64,000 nucleotides of DNA from Chloroflexota bacterium. Its GTDB lineage: Bacteria; Chloroflexota; Anaerolineae; Anaerolineales; Anaerolineaceae. Below, one piece after another: positions 16,233 through 25,479 of the stretch. The stretch spans positions 171,059 to 235,058 of the forward strand of contig JAKAFP010000006.1 in NCBI GenBank assembly GCA_021825925.1. The letters are read 5' to 3'. Numbering within the stretch: position 1 is the stretch's first letter; each line of letters starts with the position of its first letter. The notes under the pieces were generated by a model, which was given only the letters and a program-made list of their open reading frames with translations, was not told where the DNA came from and ran no database searches. The translations under genes and the position numbers were made by a program.

Positions 16233-17694
16233 GAACATCCATATCTGTCGTTTTGAGCCAGCGCGATGCGGCAGCCACCAGCCCCAGTGTGAACCAATAG
16301 TATGGCAGCGCAAAGCTATCCACGCTAAATTCCTCAAGAATGAAAGTAATCAACATGAAGATCCCCATCCAGCCGATGGTTTTACTCAGTTGGTCTTTGC
16401 GGTTCGAAAGGTCTTTTGCTGTAAAAGCAATCACGACTAAAAAAACCACGAACAATGAGAATCCGATGATCCCTGTCTCCGCCATCAAGCGGGTCCAGAG
16501 GTTCTTTATATTTAAAAGTCCACTGCTCCAACCCGTTAGTTTGTTCACTTCAGGCAGCTGCCAGGCATAATCAGGCATGTACTGGGGGAAGTAGTACCCT
16601 GAAAAACCAACGCCCACCCCCGCGATGGGATAGTCATTAAAAATATTCCACCCCGTCTGCCAATAGATCACCCTTTCGCCGAACTGCAGATCATCGGCAT
16701 ATTTCAAAAGCGGATTTTCGGCCGTGGAAGAAAATTGAAAAACCTTTTCCATGCGCGGATCAAGTTTGCTCAAAACAAACAAACCGCCAACAATGACGCC
16801 CAGATAAAGGAGGAACATGGCCAACCCGGTGAAGATGCCCACCAGCACGGTATTCCGCGCATTCCACTTGTTGATTAGCCATTTCGCGAAGCGGATGTTC
16901 GCCAGCACAAACAAAAACGCCAGCACCAGCATGAAGGCCACCAATCCGCCGCGCGACAAGGTAACAAACAACACCGCAAAACCGGCAGCCAGCAGCAGGT
17001 TTTCTAAGGTGAACTTCCAGATCCTGAAGCTGTGAGCGCTGAATTTATTCTTGGCAGCCGCCATCCAATACATTAAATAGACCAGGTTTAATTGATGCGC
17101 CAACCAGGAGGGTTCAGAGGCAAAGCCGGTGGCTCGTCCGTCAAACAAAACCGTGGTCGAGAATAGATGCTGAAAAGCGCGCATGCCATCTGTGTAATCA
17201 TGATAGAAAAACGACACCGCAATCTGGGTCAAAGACCAGATAATGATCACCAATCCGCCCCAATTGACGATCCGCAATGTTTGCTTGATTTTTTCTGAAG
17301 AATTAGGGATGGCAGTGGTGACAATATAGAATAATGCACCTAACCCGAGCGTGGCCACCCCCTCAAGAGCAGCCTTGAGCATGGAGGCATTTTTATAATC
17401 AGGAATGTATCGCAAGAATCCCATCGCGATGGTGAACAACGCAAACAAGAAGAATATAAGGGCTGGTTTCAGTTGAAATGGAAAACGTCCGTTTTTAACC
17501 AGATAGACTGGCAGCCAGAGTACGGCCAGGATTAAGACAAAAATACCCGATGCGGGGGCAACGGAACTTGTGTGCAGCAGCTTGGCAAAAACTGGAAAGC
17601 TGGTGATCGGAAGTGCTGCCACCAGGCACAACCATAAGAACCAGACACTCTTTTGCCAGATCGGCTCAAGTTTCTGCAATTTTTGTCTGATCAT
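16219..17694 (-). CDS. O-antigen ligase/Wzy-like polysaccharide polymerase
   Basis: A 491-residue membrane protein with about eleven or twelve hydrophobic segments and a large external loop (about 330-410) that contains AGVGVGFSGYYFPQY, where the Wzy_C family has its conserved motif. It either polymerises repeat units or ligates glycan chains; because the probable host has no LPS, polymerisation of an exopolysaccharide is the likelier job. It overlaps the Wzz-like gene by 4 bases and the metalloprotease gene by 14. Confidence 0.85.
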   Translation of the reverse strand: MIRQKLQKLEPIWQKSVWFLWLCLVAALPITSFPVFAKLLHTSSVAPASGIFVLILAVLWLPVYLVKNGRFPFQLKPALIFFLFALFTIAMGFLRYIPDYKNASMLKAALEGVATLGLGALFYIVTTAIPNSSEKIKQTLRIVNWGGLVIIIWSLTQIAVSFFYHDYTDGMRAFQHLFSTTVLFDGRATGFASEPSWLAHQLNLVYLMYWMAAAKNKFSAHSFRIWKFTLENLLLAAGFAVLFVTLSRGGLVAFMLVLAFLFVLANIRFAKWLINKWNARNTVLVGIFTGLAMFLLYLGVIVGGLFVLSKLDPRMEKVFQFSSTAENPLLKYADDLQFGERVIYWQTGWNIFNDYPIAGVGVGFSGYYFPQYMPDYAWQLPEVNKLTGWSSGLLNIKNLWTRLMAETGIIGFSLFVVFLVVIAFTAKDLSNRKDQLSKTIGWMGIFMLITFILEEFSVDSFALPYYWFTLGLVAAASRWLKTTDMDVHGQI

Positions 17695-18461
17695 TTTTGA
17701 TTTTTCCCGAGTATGAGGAACCCCAAGCCGATCAATAATCCACAGATGCTGCCCGCAAGCGTTGAAAGATTTTGCTTGAGCAGCACTGGATGCGTCGGAA
17801 GGTAGGCATCATCCGTGACCTCAGTACTGATGTTTGAGAGCAGGATCGCGTCAGGTAAACTGGATAATTTAGTGGTTGTGGATGTCTGCGCCAGCACTTC
17901 GCGAATGGTAGCCAAATTTTCAGTGGAGCAGTACCCTGAGGCCGGATCCACGATCACGGTTTGACTGAAACAATTCTGCAAGGCCAATTGGGCGGAACGC
18001 ATTGCCAACACTTCTTGGGTTTGTGCATTGAATTTAATCAACGCCTCATCCGCTGCATCCACCCAAATTTGGGTCAGGGCTTGGGTGGTTTGTGGGTCAT
18101 TACCCCTGACGGTCAATTCCCAGCGGTAGCCCTGCCTGGCCTTTGAGAACCGCTCCTTGATCGTCTCATCCGTGACAGTAATCCCCAAAGCGGCGGCTTT
18201 TTCCTTTACTGCATCCATTACAAGTGTGGAGCCTATTTCATCACCGACCACCGAGATGAGTGCATCCTCCTGGGCTTCGTCTATCCTGCCTGCATAAGCA
18301 AAATCAATGGAGGTTGTGATGGAAGCCTGCGATTCGTATACCGGTTTTTGCAGTTTGACAGCCAAAATTCCAACGGCTCCACCTGCGATCATGATCATCA
18401 AAACCAGCCACCACCAACGGATCACCCGTTTTATGATTTCAGAAGGGATCACATCTTCCAT
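17691..18461 (-). CDS. Wzz/YveK-like polysaccharide chain-length determinant
   Basis: A 256-residue protein with membrane helices near both ends (about 12-34 and 228-250) that flank an external domain, which is the Wzz topology. After the first helix comes VYESQASI, typical of the family (PVYEAxA). There is no fused tyrosine-kinase domain. It should set the length of the polysaccharide made by the polymerase-like protein encoded next. It is first in the three-gene minus-strand unit. Strong sense: family topology; length control itself is inferred. Confidence 0.85.
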   Translation of the reverse strand: MEDVIPSEIIKRVIRWWWLVLMIMIAGGAVGILAVKLQKPVYESQASITTSIDFAYAGRIDEAQEDALISVVGDEIGSTLVMDAVKEKAAALGITVTDETIKERFSKARQGYRWELTVRGNDPQTTQALTQIWVDAADEALIKFNAQTQEVLAMRSAQLALQNCFSQTVIVDPASGYCSTENLATIREVLAQTSTTTKLSSLPDAILLSNISTEVTDDAYLPTHPVLLKQNLSTLAGSICGLLIGLGFLILGKNQK

Positions 18462-18501
18462 AATACTTTCCTCCGGTATTCAATAATTATACACGTACAA
18501 A

Positions 18502-18525
18502 AAACCCGGCTTCAAAGCCGGGTTT
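18502..18525. terminator. Intrinsic terminator after the Thr-rich secreted protein gene
   Basis: A 10-base perfect stem, AAACCCGGCT paired with AGCCGGGTTT, followed by TTTTTTG on minus and by GGTTTTTC on plus. It closes the gene that ends at 18547 and insulates the Wzz-like gene from it. Confidence 0.82.
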
Positions 18526-18546
18526 GGTTTTTCAAAGAAGATCGGG

Positions 18547-19245
18547 TTATTTTGCCTGGAAATTGATGATCTGCAGATTCTTCGAGCACGAGGCAAACGT
18601 ATTAATGGAGACAGGGCCCATGACTTCTGTTCCGCTCGGATCGAACACCTGAATGGTGAGCAAATCTGTGGAATCCACCAGGGTTGAGCCCAAAACAAAT
18701 TCAAAACTGCCGGGACCGTAAGGTGTATTGGTCACCAACCCGGATAATCCGATCATGTTGACCGAAGCGCCGTTGTAGGTGCCTGAGAGCTTCAAGATGT
18801 AATTGGTCAAAGGAGCACCGGTTTTGCTTAGGATCTGGCCTGCGACACCCTGCCAGTTGCAGGCTGCATCAGGATGAGCAAAATTCACGGTAAAGACCGG
18901 GCTGCCGGTTTGGACTGCAAAAAGGTCCGTGTTGGGGGTAGCCGTAGCAGTCGGTGTGGCGGTTGGAGTATTGGTTGGGGTGGCAGTGGCCGTCTCGGTC
19001 GCAGCAACGGTGGCCGTCATCTCTTCGGTAGCTGTCGGCATTTCAGTGCTGGTGGCTGATGGAACTTCCGTCTCGGTAATAACTGCTGTCTCTGAGACCT
19101 CCGTGGTTAGCGTCGCAGCCACCGTTGTCGTTATGGCCACCGTCCCGGTTGGATCAGGGTTGAGAAAATTAAAACCCTCACCGAACAAAACAGTGAGTGC
19201 CGTCCCGGCCAGCAAAATTACCAACATCACAAATCGTTTGATCAT
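18547..19245 (-). CDS. Secreted or membrane-anchored protein with Thr/Ala/Pro stalk
   Basis: A 232-residue protein: an N-terminal signal or anchor helix (about 3-20), a low-complexity stalk of TAT/TPT/TEV repeats (about 35-105), and a C-terminal globular domain that begins at CNWQGVAGQIL and reads like an Ig-like or carboxypeptidase-regulatory-like beta-sandwich. Such stalks are common on Chloroflexota surface proteins and are probably glycosylated. GGAGG stands 5 bases before the ATG at 19245; the longer frame to 19287 is rejected for that reason. It is a single gene with its own terminator. The function is unknown. Confidence 0.8.
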   Translation of the reverse strand: MIKRFVMLVILLAGTALTVLFGEGFNFLNPDPTGTVAITTTVAATLTTEVSETAVITETEVPSATSTEMPTATEEMTATVAATETATATPTNTPTATPTATATPNTDLFAVQTGSPVFTVNFAHPDAACNWQGVAGQILSKTGAPLTNYILKLSGTYNGASVNMIGLSGLVTNTPYGPGSFEFVLGSTLVDSTDLLTIQVFDPSGTEVMGPVSINTFASCSKNLQIINFQAK

Positions 19246-19386
19246 CACGTCCTCCAGACACCATAAGTTCTCCCTATCCTGGTGCATTATTCATGCCAAC
19301 GATGCATTTCAATGAATCGTCATCTTCAATCAATCATTCGCCTGATTTAGTGGCAGGAAATCAAAACTCACCATCCATTTATGGAA

Positions 19387-19392
19387 TATAAT
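19387..19392 (+). promoter_or_regulatory. Likely -10 element of the exopolysaccharide plus-strand operon
   Basis: TATAAT 17 bases before the ATG at 19410; transcription would start near 19399 and leave a very short leader with GGAAAGG as ribosome site. No consensus -35 is seen. Confidence 0.5.
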
Positions 19393-19409
19393 TTGGGAAA
19401 GGTGAAAAT

Positions 19410-21557
19410 ATGAAGCAAATTCTGCAAAACATGAGAGACGGAAAAACCTCGATCGTTGACCTTCCCGTTCCTTCAGTCAAACGTAAATCTGCGCTGGTCC
19501 AAACCTGCAACTCCCTGGTTTCTGCCGGCACAGAGCGGATGCTGGTGGAATTCGCCGAAAAGAATTTGGTCAGCAAGGCAACCTCCCGACCCGACCTGGT
19601 CAAACAGGTGCTCAACAAGGCGCGCCGTGAAGGGTTGATCCCCACCATTGAAGCTGCCTTCAATAAATTGGATCAACCCATGGCACTGGGTTACTCATCG
19701 GCAGGCATTATCGTGGAAGTCGGTGACGGGCTGCAGGGGTTCAAACCTGGTGACCGCGTGGCTTGCGGCGGTGGCGGATTTGCCGTCCATGCAGAATACG
19801 GCGTGGTTCCACAGAATTTGCTCATCCACCTGCCCGATAACGTGGATTTCGAATCGGCTGCCTTTACCACCCTGGGGGCGATCGCCCTGCAGGGGTTCAG
19901 ACTTGCACAACCCCAACTGGGTGAATCCGTCTGCATCATCGGCCTCGGACTGCTCGGTTTGTTGACTGCCGAAATTGCCAAAGCCGCCGGCTGCCAGGTC
20001 TTTGGCATAGACCTCTCCCCTGACCGCATCAAGCTGGCTGAAAGCATGCAGGTTCCATGTACGCTGCGCACCGGTTGCGAAGAAACTGCTCTAAACTTTA
20101 CCCAAAATCACGGCTTTGACCATGTTTTGATTTGTGCCGATACCTCGTCGAATGACCCGATAGATCTCGCTGCGGTTTTGGCACGCGAAAAAGGCACCGT
20201 GGTGGCCGTTGGCGCCGTGGGCTTGAATATCACCCGCAAGCTCTATTATGAAAAAGAACTTGATTTCAGAATCTCCCGCTCCTACGGCCCCGGCCGTTAC
20301 GATCCAGTTTATGAAGAAGGCGGACAGGATTATCCCTTCGGGTATGTGCGCTGGACGGAAGGCCGCAACATGCAAGCTTTCGTGGAGCTGTTGGCCCAAA
20401 ACAAGATCAATCTCAAACCATTGATCTCACACCGTTTTCCGATCGAAGATGCACCACAAGCCTACGAACTGATCACGGGTAAAACCGGTCAACCTTTCTT
20501 GGGCGTGCTGATAACCTACCCGCAAAAAACAGAGACCAACCCGGTGCGTAAAGTGGAATTCGCCCAATCAGGGCAACCCACCGGCAGCATCCGTCTGGGA
20601 GTGCTGGGCGCAGGCAATTATGCCCAGGCGGTCTTTTTACCCATCGTCCAAAAAAGCGGCGGCGTGACCCCTGTTGGCATCTGTACGGCCTCTGGGCTGA
20701 CTGCCAGCCATGCGGCCAAGAAATTTGGTTATCAATTCGCCTCCTCCACCGAATCGGACGTGCTCGAGAGCCAGGACATTAACACCGTGCTGCTGCTCAC
20801 CCGCCATCAACAGCATGCCCGTCAGGTTGTCAGTGCGCTTAAGACCAATAAAAATGTTTACTGCGAAAAACCGCTGGCGCTCAACGCGGATGAACTTTCT
20901 ACGGTCGAGACCCAATTACAGCAAAAGGATTCCCCCCTGCTGACCGTCGGATTCAACCGCCGTTTCGCACCGTTGGCGGTTCAACTTAAATCCTATTTCA
21001 GCGGCCAATCAGAACCACTGGCGATCAACTACCGGGTCAACGCCGGTTTTCTGCCTGCCAATCACTGGCTGCACGACCCCCAGCAGGGCGGCGGACGCAT
21101 CATCGGCGAAGGCTGCCATTTCATTGATTTTGTTGTCTGGTTGTCCGGTTCGCTGCCGGTGGAAGTCAGCGCCCAGGCACTGCCCGACGGCGGCAAATAT
21201 CACCAGGATAACTGTGTGATCAACCTGCGTTTTGCCAACGGATCCATCGGCACCGTGACCTACCTTGCCAATGGCAACAAGAATTTTGCCAAGGAACGGG
21301 TGGAAGTGTTTGGCGCGGCCAAGATCGGCGTGCTGGATGATTTCAGATCGCTGGAACTGGTGAGCGAGAACAAACGGCAGATGATCCGCTCAAGGTTGAA
21401 ACAGGATAAAGGCCACCAGGCCGCCTGGCAGGCCTTTATGGGTGCCATCACCAGCGGAGGAAACCCGCCCATTCCTTATGAGCAATTAATAGCCGTCCAC
21501 AAGGCTTGTTATGCAGCCGTCGAATCCTTGACCAACGGCGAAACCGTCAAACTGTGA
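19410..21557 (+). CDS. Bidomain oxidoreductase (zinc-type alcohol dehydrogenase + Gfo/Idh/MocA)
   Basis: A 715-residue fusion. Residues 1-370 form a medium-chain dehydrogenase with the nucleotide-binding GLGLLGLLTAEIAK. Residues about 390-715 form a Gfo/Idh/MocA oxidoreductase with its own Rossmann motif LGVLGAGNYAQA and the catalytic-lysine motif NVYCEKPLAL. This known fusion occurs in polysaccharide clusters next to heparinase-like proteins, as here, and is thought to change a nucleotide-sugar or glycan residue by oxidation and reduction; the substrate is unknown. It heads the plus-strand unit and is 16 bases from the next gene. Confidence 0.92.
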   Translation: MKQILQNMRDGKTSIVDLPVPSVKRKSALVQTCNSLVSAGTERMLVEFAEKNLVSKATSRPDLVKQVLNKARREGLIPTIEAAFNKLDQPMALGYSSAGIIVEVGDGLQGFKPGDRVACGGGGFAVHAEYGVVPQNLLIHLPDNVDFESAAFTTLGAIALQGFRLAQPQLGESVCIIGLGLLGLLTAEIAKAAGCQVFGIDLSPDRIKLAESMQVPCTLRTGCEETALNFTQNHGFDHVLICADTSSNDPIDLAAVLAREKGTVVAVGAVGLNITRKLYYEKELDFRISRSYGPGRYDPVYEEGGQDYPFGYVRWTEGRNMQAFVELLAQNKINLKPLISHRFPIEDAPQAYELITGKTGQPFLGVLITYPQKTETNPVRKVEFAQSGQPTGSIRLGVLGAGNYAQAVFLPIVQKSGGVTPVGICTASGLTASHAAKKFGYQFASSTESDVLESQDINTVLLLTRHQQHARQVVSALKTNKNVYCEKPLALNADELSTVETQLQQKDSPLLTVGFNRRFAPLAVQLKSYFSGQSEPLAINYRVNAGFLPANHWLHDPQQGGGRIIGEGCHFIDFVVWLSGSLPVEVSAQALPDGGKYHQDNCVINLRFANGSIGTVTYLANGNKNFAKERVEVFGAAKIGVLDDFRSLELVSENKRQMIRSRLKQDKGHQAAWQAFMGAITSGGNPPIPYEQLIAVHKACYAAVESLTNGETVKL

Positions 21558-21573
21558 AGCGCCTCACGGCCTT

Positions 21574-23547
21574 TTGAGAGCCTTATTGAATAAGCTGCAA
21601 AAACTCTGGTTTTCCTGCAAAGAGATCGGCATACCCCAAATGGCGGATTATGCCGTATACCTCATGCAAAAAAAGACCGGCCGTCTGGTTAATAAAACAC
21701 CTTTGGGCGGTTTTGCGTTGGATTTCGATCCTCAAGCAGTTGAAATTTACGTTCCTTTTGACCCGTTTGATCCCACATTGTTGGAAATACTGGAAAAAGA
21801 CCGCACCCGGATCCTCCAAAAAGCGGATGAGATATTGGACGGCTGGTATCACCCGTTTGGCGGAGTAAAGGCGCCACCGACCTTTGACCCCGGGATCGAA
21901 AATCCCCTCCATTGGTCTTCGGTTGGCGACCAGCTCAATGGTCGGGATATCAAATGGTTGTGGGAACCTGCCCGCTTTACCTGGGCTTTCGATCTGGCCA
22001 AAGCCTGGCTGCTCACCCGAGACGACCGCTATCCCCGCTTCTTTTGGGAGAAGTTTTCAGAATTCATCATCCTAAACCCGGTGAACAGCGCACCCAACTG
22101 GACCTCTGCACAGGAAGCCGCCATGCGCATCGTCGTCTGGTTAATGGTTTACCAGGTCTTCAGGCAATCCCCGGCCACCACTGCCGGGTACACAACCCAA
22201 TTGGTCACCACACTCTGGCAGCACGGTGCGCGCATCCCCGCTACAATAGGCTATGCCCGTTCTCAAAACAACAATCATTTGCTCAGTGAAGCGCTGGGTT
22301 TGGTAATTGCCGGCTCCCTCTTTTCAGAAAAATCCCCCCTGGCCCGCAATTGGCTCAAGACAGGCGTTCAAGAATTTAATCGCGCCATCCTGAATCAAAT
22401 TGAACCAGACGGCACCTATTCACAGCACAGCACAAACTATCACCGCCTGATGCTGCAGCTGGCTTTGATCTATTGTGGCTATGCGAATAAAATAGGCATC
22501 GAAATCCCAAATGAAGTTACAACCCGCCTGGCCGCAGCAACCAGTTGGCTGGCTGCCCAATTGGATGCAACTAGCGGCAGACTCCCCAATCTTGGGCATA
22601 ACGACGGCTCATTACTGCTCCCCATGGGTACGGCCGAATTCCGCGATTACCGCCCCACGCTTCAAGCGACTGCAGAGGCGTTTATGGGTCAACCCTGCCT
22701 GCCTTCCGGTCAATGGGATGAACTCGCCCTCTGGCTAGGGCTGCCTGTGAAAAACAAAGAAACCATCATTCCAACTATAACCTCCCCTGCGGTGCATGTC
22801 ATCCGCTCTTCAAACAAACGAGCCATCCTCCGAGGCGTCACCTTTCACGGAAGACCTGCCCAAGCCGATCAGCTTCATCTCGACCTGTGGTGGGATGGGC
22901 TGAACATCACCCAGGACGCAGGAACTTATTCATACAATGATGCCCCACCCTGGCAGAATCCACTTTCGTCCACGCTGGTACACAACACGCTTTCCGTTGA
23001 CGATCTGGACCAGATGGAAAAGGCGTCGAAATTCCTTTGGCTGCGTCAAGCCCAGGCACAATGGTACGATGCACCCTCCAAAGACATCTTAATGGCCAGT
23101 CATAACGGCTACAGTCGTGTTGGCGTGATGCACCAAAGAATCGTCACCTTTGTGGATGAGCGGCACTTGGAAGTGATTGACCAGGTGCATTTCATCCGCA
23201 AAACGGATGAGCGTCTTATCACCCTGCACTGGCTGCTGGCCGATGGTCTGTGGCAGCTGGATGACAACCGACTGTCGCTGAATTATGGCTCAAAACAGGT
23301 GAAGCTCGATTTCAAAGCCATGCTTAAAGATGATGCCTCAACGATCACCCCGGTTGATATTTCGATCGTTAGAGGCGGAGAGACCCTGACTGGCAAACGC
23401 CAGAATCCCATAATGGGATGGGCGTCCGACACTTACGGCGAGAAGCACCCTGCGCTTTCACTTTCCATCCAATATCACACCAGAGCGGATATTCAAATCG
23501 TCAATGGTTTCGAGTTTTCCACCAGCCCATCAGGCTCACAAGGATAG
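21574..23547 (+). CDS. Heparinase II/III-family protein
   Basis: A 657-residue protein: an alpha/alpha-toroid N-terminal half (about 90-380, with GYARSQNNNHLLSEALGL, where the family has its catalytic Asn/His) and a heparinase II/III beta-sandwich C-terminal half with THFHGRPAQADQLHLDL-like segments. No signal peptide is seen. In polysaccharide clusters these act as polysaccharide lyases or as glycan-modifying enzymes. The start is uncertain: TTG at 21574 gives the longest frame; TTG at 21586, five bases after GAGAG, is an alternative. It lies 2 bases before the glycosyltransferase gene. Confidence 0.87.
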   Translation: MRALLNKLQKLWFSCKEIGIPQMADYAVYLMQKKTGRLVNKTPLGGFALDFDPQAVEIYVPFDPFDPTLLEILEKDRTRILQKADEILDGWYHPFGGVKAPPTFDPGIENPLHWSSVGDQLNGRDIKWLWEPARFTWAFDLAKAWLLTRDDRYPRFFWEKFSEFIILNPVNSAPNWTSAQEAAMRIVVWLMVYQVFRQSPATTAGYTTQLVTTLWQHGARIPATIGYARSQNNNHLLSEALGLVIAGSLFSEKSPLARNWLKTGVQEFNRAILNQIEPDGTYSQHSTNYHRLMLQLALIYCGYANKIGIEIPNEVTTRLAAATSWLAAQLDATSGRLPNLGHNDGSLLLPMGTAEFRDYRPTLQATAEAFMGQPCLPSGQWDELALWLGLPVKNKETIIPTITSPAVHVIRSSNKRAILRGVTFHGRPAQADQLHLDLWWDGLNITQDAGTYSYNDAPPWQNPLSSTLVHNTLSVDDLDQMEKASKFLWLRQAQAQWYDAPSKDILMASHNGYSRVGVMHQRIVTFVDERHLEVIDQVHFIRKTDERLITLHWLLADGLWQLDDNRLSLNYGSKQVKLDFKAMLKDDASTITPVDISIVRGGETLTGKRQNPIMGWASDTYGEKHPALSLSIQYHTRADIQIVNGFEFSTSPSGSQG

Positions 23548-23549
23548 GC

Positions 23550-24776
23550 ATGCACATTCTTCTCATTCATCAGGCTTTCGCGGCCATCAACGAACCCGGC
23601 GGCACCCGGCATCACGAAATTGCCAGGTATCTGGTCAAACAAGGCCATCAGGTGACCATCATCACCAGCCCGGTGAGCTACCTGACCGGTCAAACCGCCC
23701 AGGCCAAAAACCGTTGGGTCACCCGCGAAAATTCTGAACCCGGCATCACCATTTTGCGTGCCTACACCTATCCCGCCCTGCACCGCAGCTTCTTCCACCG
23801 CATCCTCAGCTTTTTTAGTTTTATGTTCTCATCCTTCTTCATCGGTTTGGGTGTCAAGAATGTCACCGTGGTCTGGGGCACCTCGCCCCCCATCTTCCAG
23901 GGTTGGACGGCCTGGCTGTTGGCCCGACTTAAAGGTGTACCCTTTGTATTCGAGGTGCGCGACCTATGGCCGGCTTTTGCCATTGCGGTGGGCGTTCTCA
24001 AAAACAAGACGCTCATCCGTATGTCCGAGTGGCTTGAACGATTTCTATACTGTCATGCAGATGAAATGGTGGTCAATTCGCCCGGCTTTGTTGCGCACAT
24101 CAGTCAGCGAGGCGCCAAACACATCACCCTGGTCGAGAACGGTGTGGATGTCGGCATGTTCGACCTCAGCAATGACGGCTTGGAGTTCAGAAAAACCCAT
24201 CACCTGGAGCACAAATTCATCGCCCTATATGCCGGTGCGCACGGCATTTCAAACAATCTCGGCGTGATCCTCGAGTCGGCCGCCATCACCCGGGGTGACC
24301 CCAAGATTGCCTATGTTTTTGTCGGCGATGGCAAAGAAAAAGCCAACCTGATGGCCGAGGCTGCCTCAAAACAGCTTGATAACGTCCTGTTCCTGCCCTC
24401 CGTGCCCAAGATGGAGATGAACACCGTGCTGGCTGCTGCGGATGCCTGCATCGCCATTCTCAAACCCATAGAAATGTACAAGACCACCTATCCCAACAAG
24501 GTCTTTGATTACATGGCTGCCGCCAAACCGGTTTTGCTGCTGATTGACGGCGTCATCCGCCAGGTGGTTGAGGATGCGGATTGCGGAAGGTTTGTATCAC
24601 CTGACGACCCAAAGGCTCTTGCAGATCAGATCAAAATCATGCACAATGATCATGAAAAGACTGCATGGATGGGTAAAAACGGCCGTGCTTATGTAGAGAG
24701 CCATTTCAATCGTGCGGTTCTGGCAGAAAAAATGGAACACGTCTTTATAGGTTTGTTGAGGTCTGATGAAAAATAG
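23550..24776 (+). CDS. Glycosyltransferase family 4 (WbuB-like)
   Basis: A 408-residue GT-B glycosyltransferase. The N-terminal domain starts [23 protein letters not shown], the typical WbuB/GT4 opening in which the Gly-Gly loop contacts the acceptor. The C-terminal donor-binding domain has FVGDGKEK and the EX7E-like region around [17 protein letters not shown]. It adds a sugar from a nucleotide donor during exopolysaccharide assembly. The start at 23550 is preferred over a 44-codon upstream extension because that part lies inside the previous gene and AAGGA is correctly spaced. Its 3' end overlaps the response-regulator gene by 11 bases. Confidence 0.92.
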   Translation: MHILLIHQAFAAINEPGGTRHHEIARYLVKQGHQVTIITSPVSYLTGQTAQAKNRWVTRENSEPGITILRAYTYPALHRSFFHRILSFFSFMFSSFFIGLGVKNVTVVWGTSPPIFQGWTAWLLARLKGVPFVFEVRDLWPAFAIAVGVLKNKTLIRMSEWLERFLYCHADEMVVNSPGFVAHISQRGAKHITLVENGVDVGMFDLSNDGLEFRKTHHLEHKFIALYAGAHGISNNLGVILESAAITRGDPKIAYVFVGDGKEKANLMAEAASKQLDNVLFLPSVPKMEMNTVLAAADACIAILKPIEMYKTTYPNKVFDYMAAAKPVLLLIDGVIRQVVEDADCGRFVSPDDPKALADQIKIMHNDHEKTAWMGKNGRAYVESHFNRAVLAEKMEHVFIGLLRSDEK

Positions 24777-25476
24777 CATCCTGATCGTAGAGGACGAAAA
24801 AGCCCTGCGAGAAACGTTGGAATACAATCTCACCAATGAAGGTTACGAGGTTGAAACTAGCGCGGATGGACTCGAAGCGTTTCAAAAAGCCCACACCGGC
24901 AATTACAACCTGATCCTGCTGGATATTATGCTGCCGGGTATGGACGGTTTTGAGATCTGCCGCAAGATCAGGGCAGAGAAAAACACACCCATCCTGATGC
25001 TGACCGCAAGGGACGATGAGATTGACCGCATCGTCGGGCTTGAAGTCGGTGCAGATGATTACATGAGCAAACCTTTTTCTATGCGCGAACTGCTGGCGCG
25101 GGTAAAGGCCATGCTGCGGCGTGTACGCTTGATGCAGGAAGAAACCGCTCCGGTGGCAGTCGAAGAGCCTTCCAAGGAAGTGTTGGTCTTTGGCAACCTG
25201 GTCATAGATTCCATCCGCCGTGAAGTTCGCATCAATCATCAGGATCTCGAGTTAAAGCCCAAGGAATTTGAGTTATTACACTACCTGGCCATCAATCGAG
25301 GCAGGGCATTATCTCGAGACAAGATCCTTGAAGACGTTTGGGGTTGGGATTACACTGGTGAAAGCCGTACAGTGGATGTGCATATGCGCTGGCTCAGGCA
25401 AAAGATCGAAATGGATCCAAGTCAGCCAAAGCGATTAATTACAGTCAGAGGTGCCGGTTACCGTTTCGAGGGATAA
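24766..25476 (+). CDS. phoP: OmpR/PhoB-family response regulator (phosphate response)
   Basis: A 236-residue DNA-binding regulator. Receiver domain: acidic pair VEDEKA, phospho-acceptor Asp in [13 protein letters not shown] (about residue 53), and Lys in MSKPF. C-terminal winged helix (about 135-236) with the wing [18 protein letters not shown]. Context with a PhoR-like kinase and pst genes, and repeats of the PhoP-box type upstream of pstS, point to control of phosphate starvation. The gene begins inside the glycosyltransferase gene, so it is at least partly transcribed with the exopolysaccharide operon. Confidence 0.93.
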   Translation: MKNSILIVEDEKALRETLEYNLTNEGYEVETSADGLEAFQKAHTGNYNLILLDIMLPGMDGFEICRKIRAEKNTPILMLTARDDEIDRIVGLEVGADDYMSKPFSMRELLARVKAMLRRVRLMQEETAPVAVEEPSKEVLVFGNLVIDSIRREVRINHQDLELKPKEFELLHYLAINRGRALSRDKILEDVWGWDYTGESRTVDVHMRWLRQKIEMDPSQPKRLITVRGAGYRFEG

Positions 25477-25479
25477 ACC

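Noticed and set aside
18929..19315. A Val-rich 128-codon plus-strand frame
   Set aside because: It is the mirror of the Thr/Ala/Pro stalk repeats of the minus-strand secreted protein; the repeat keeps other frames open.
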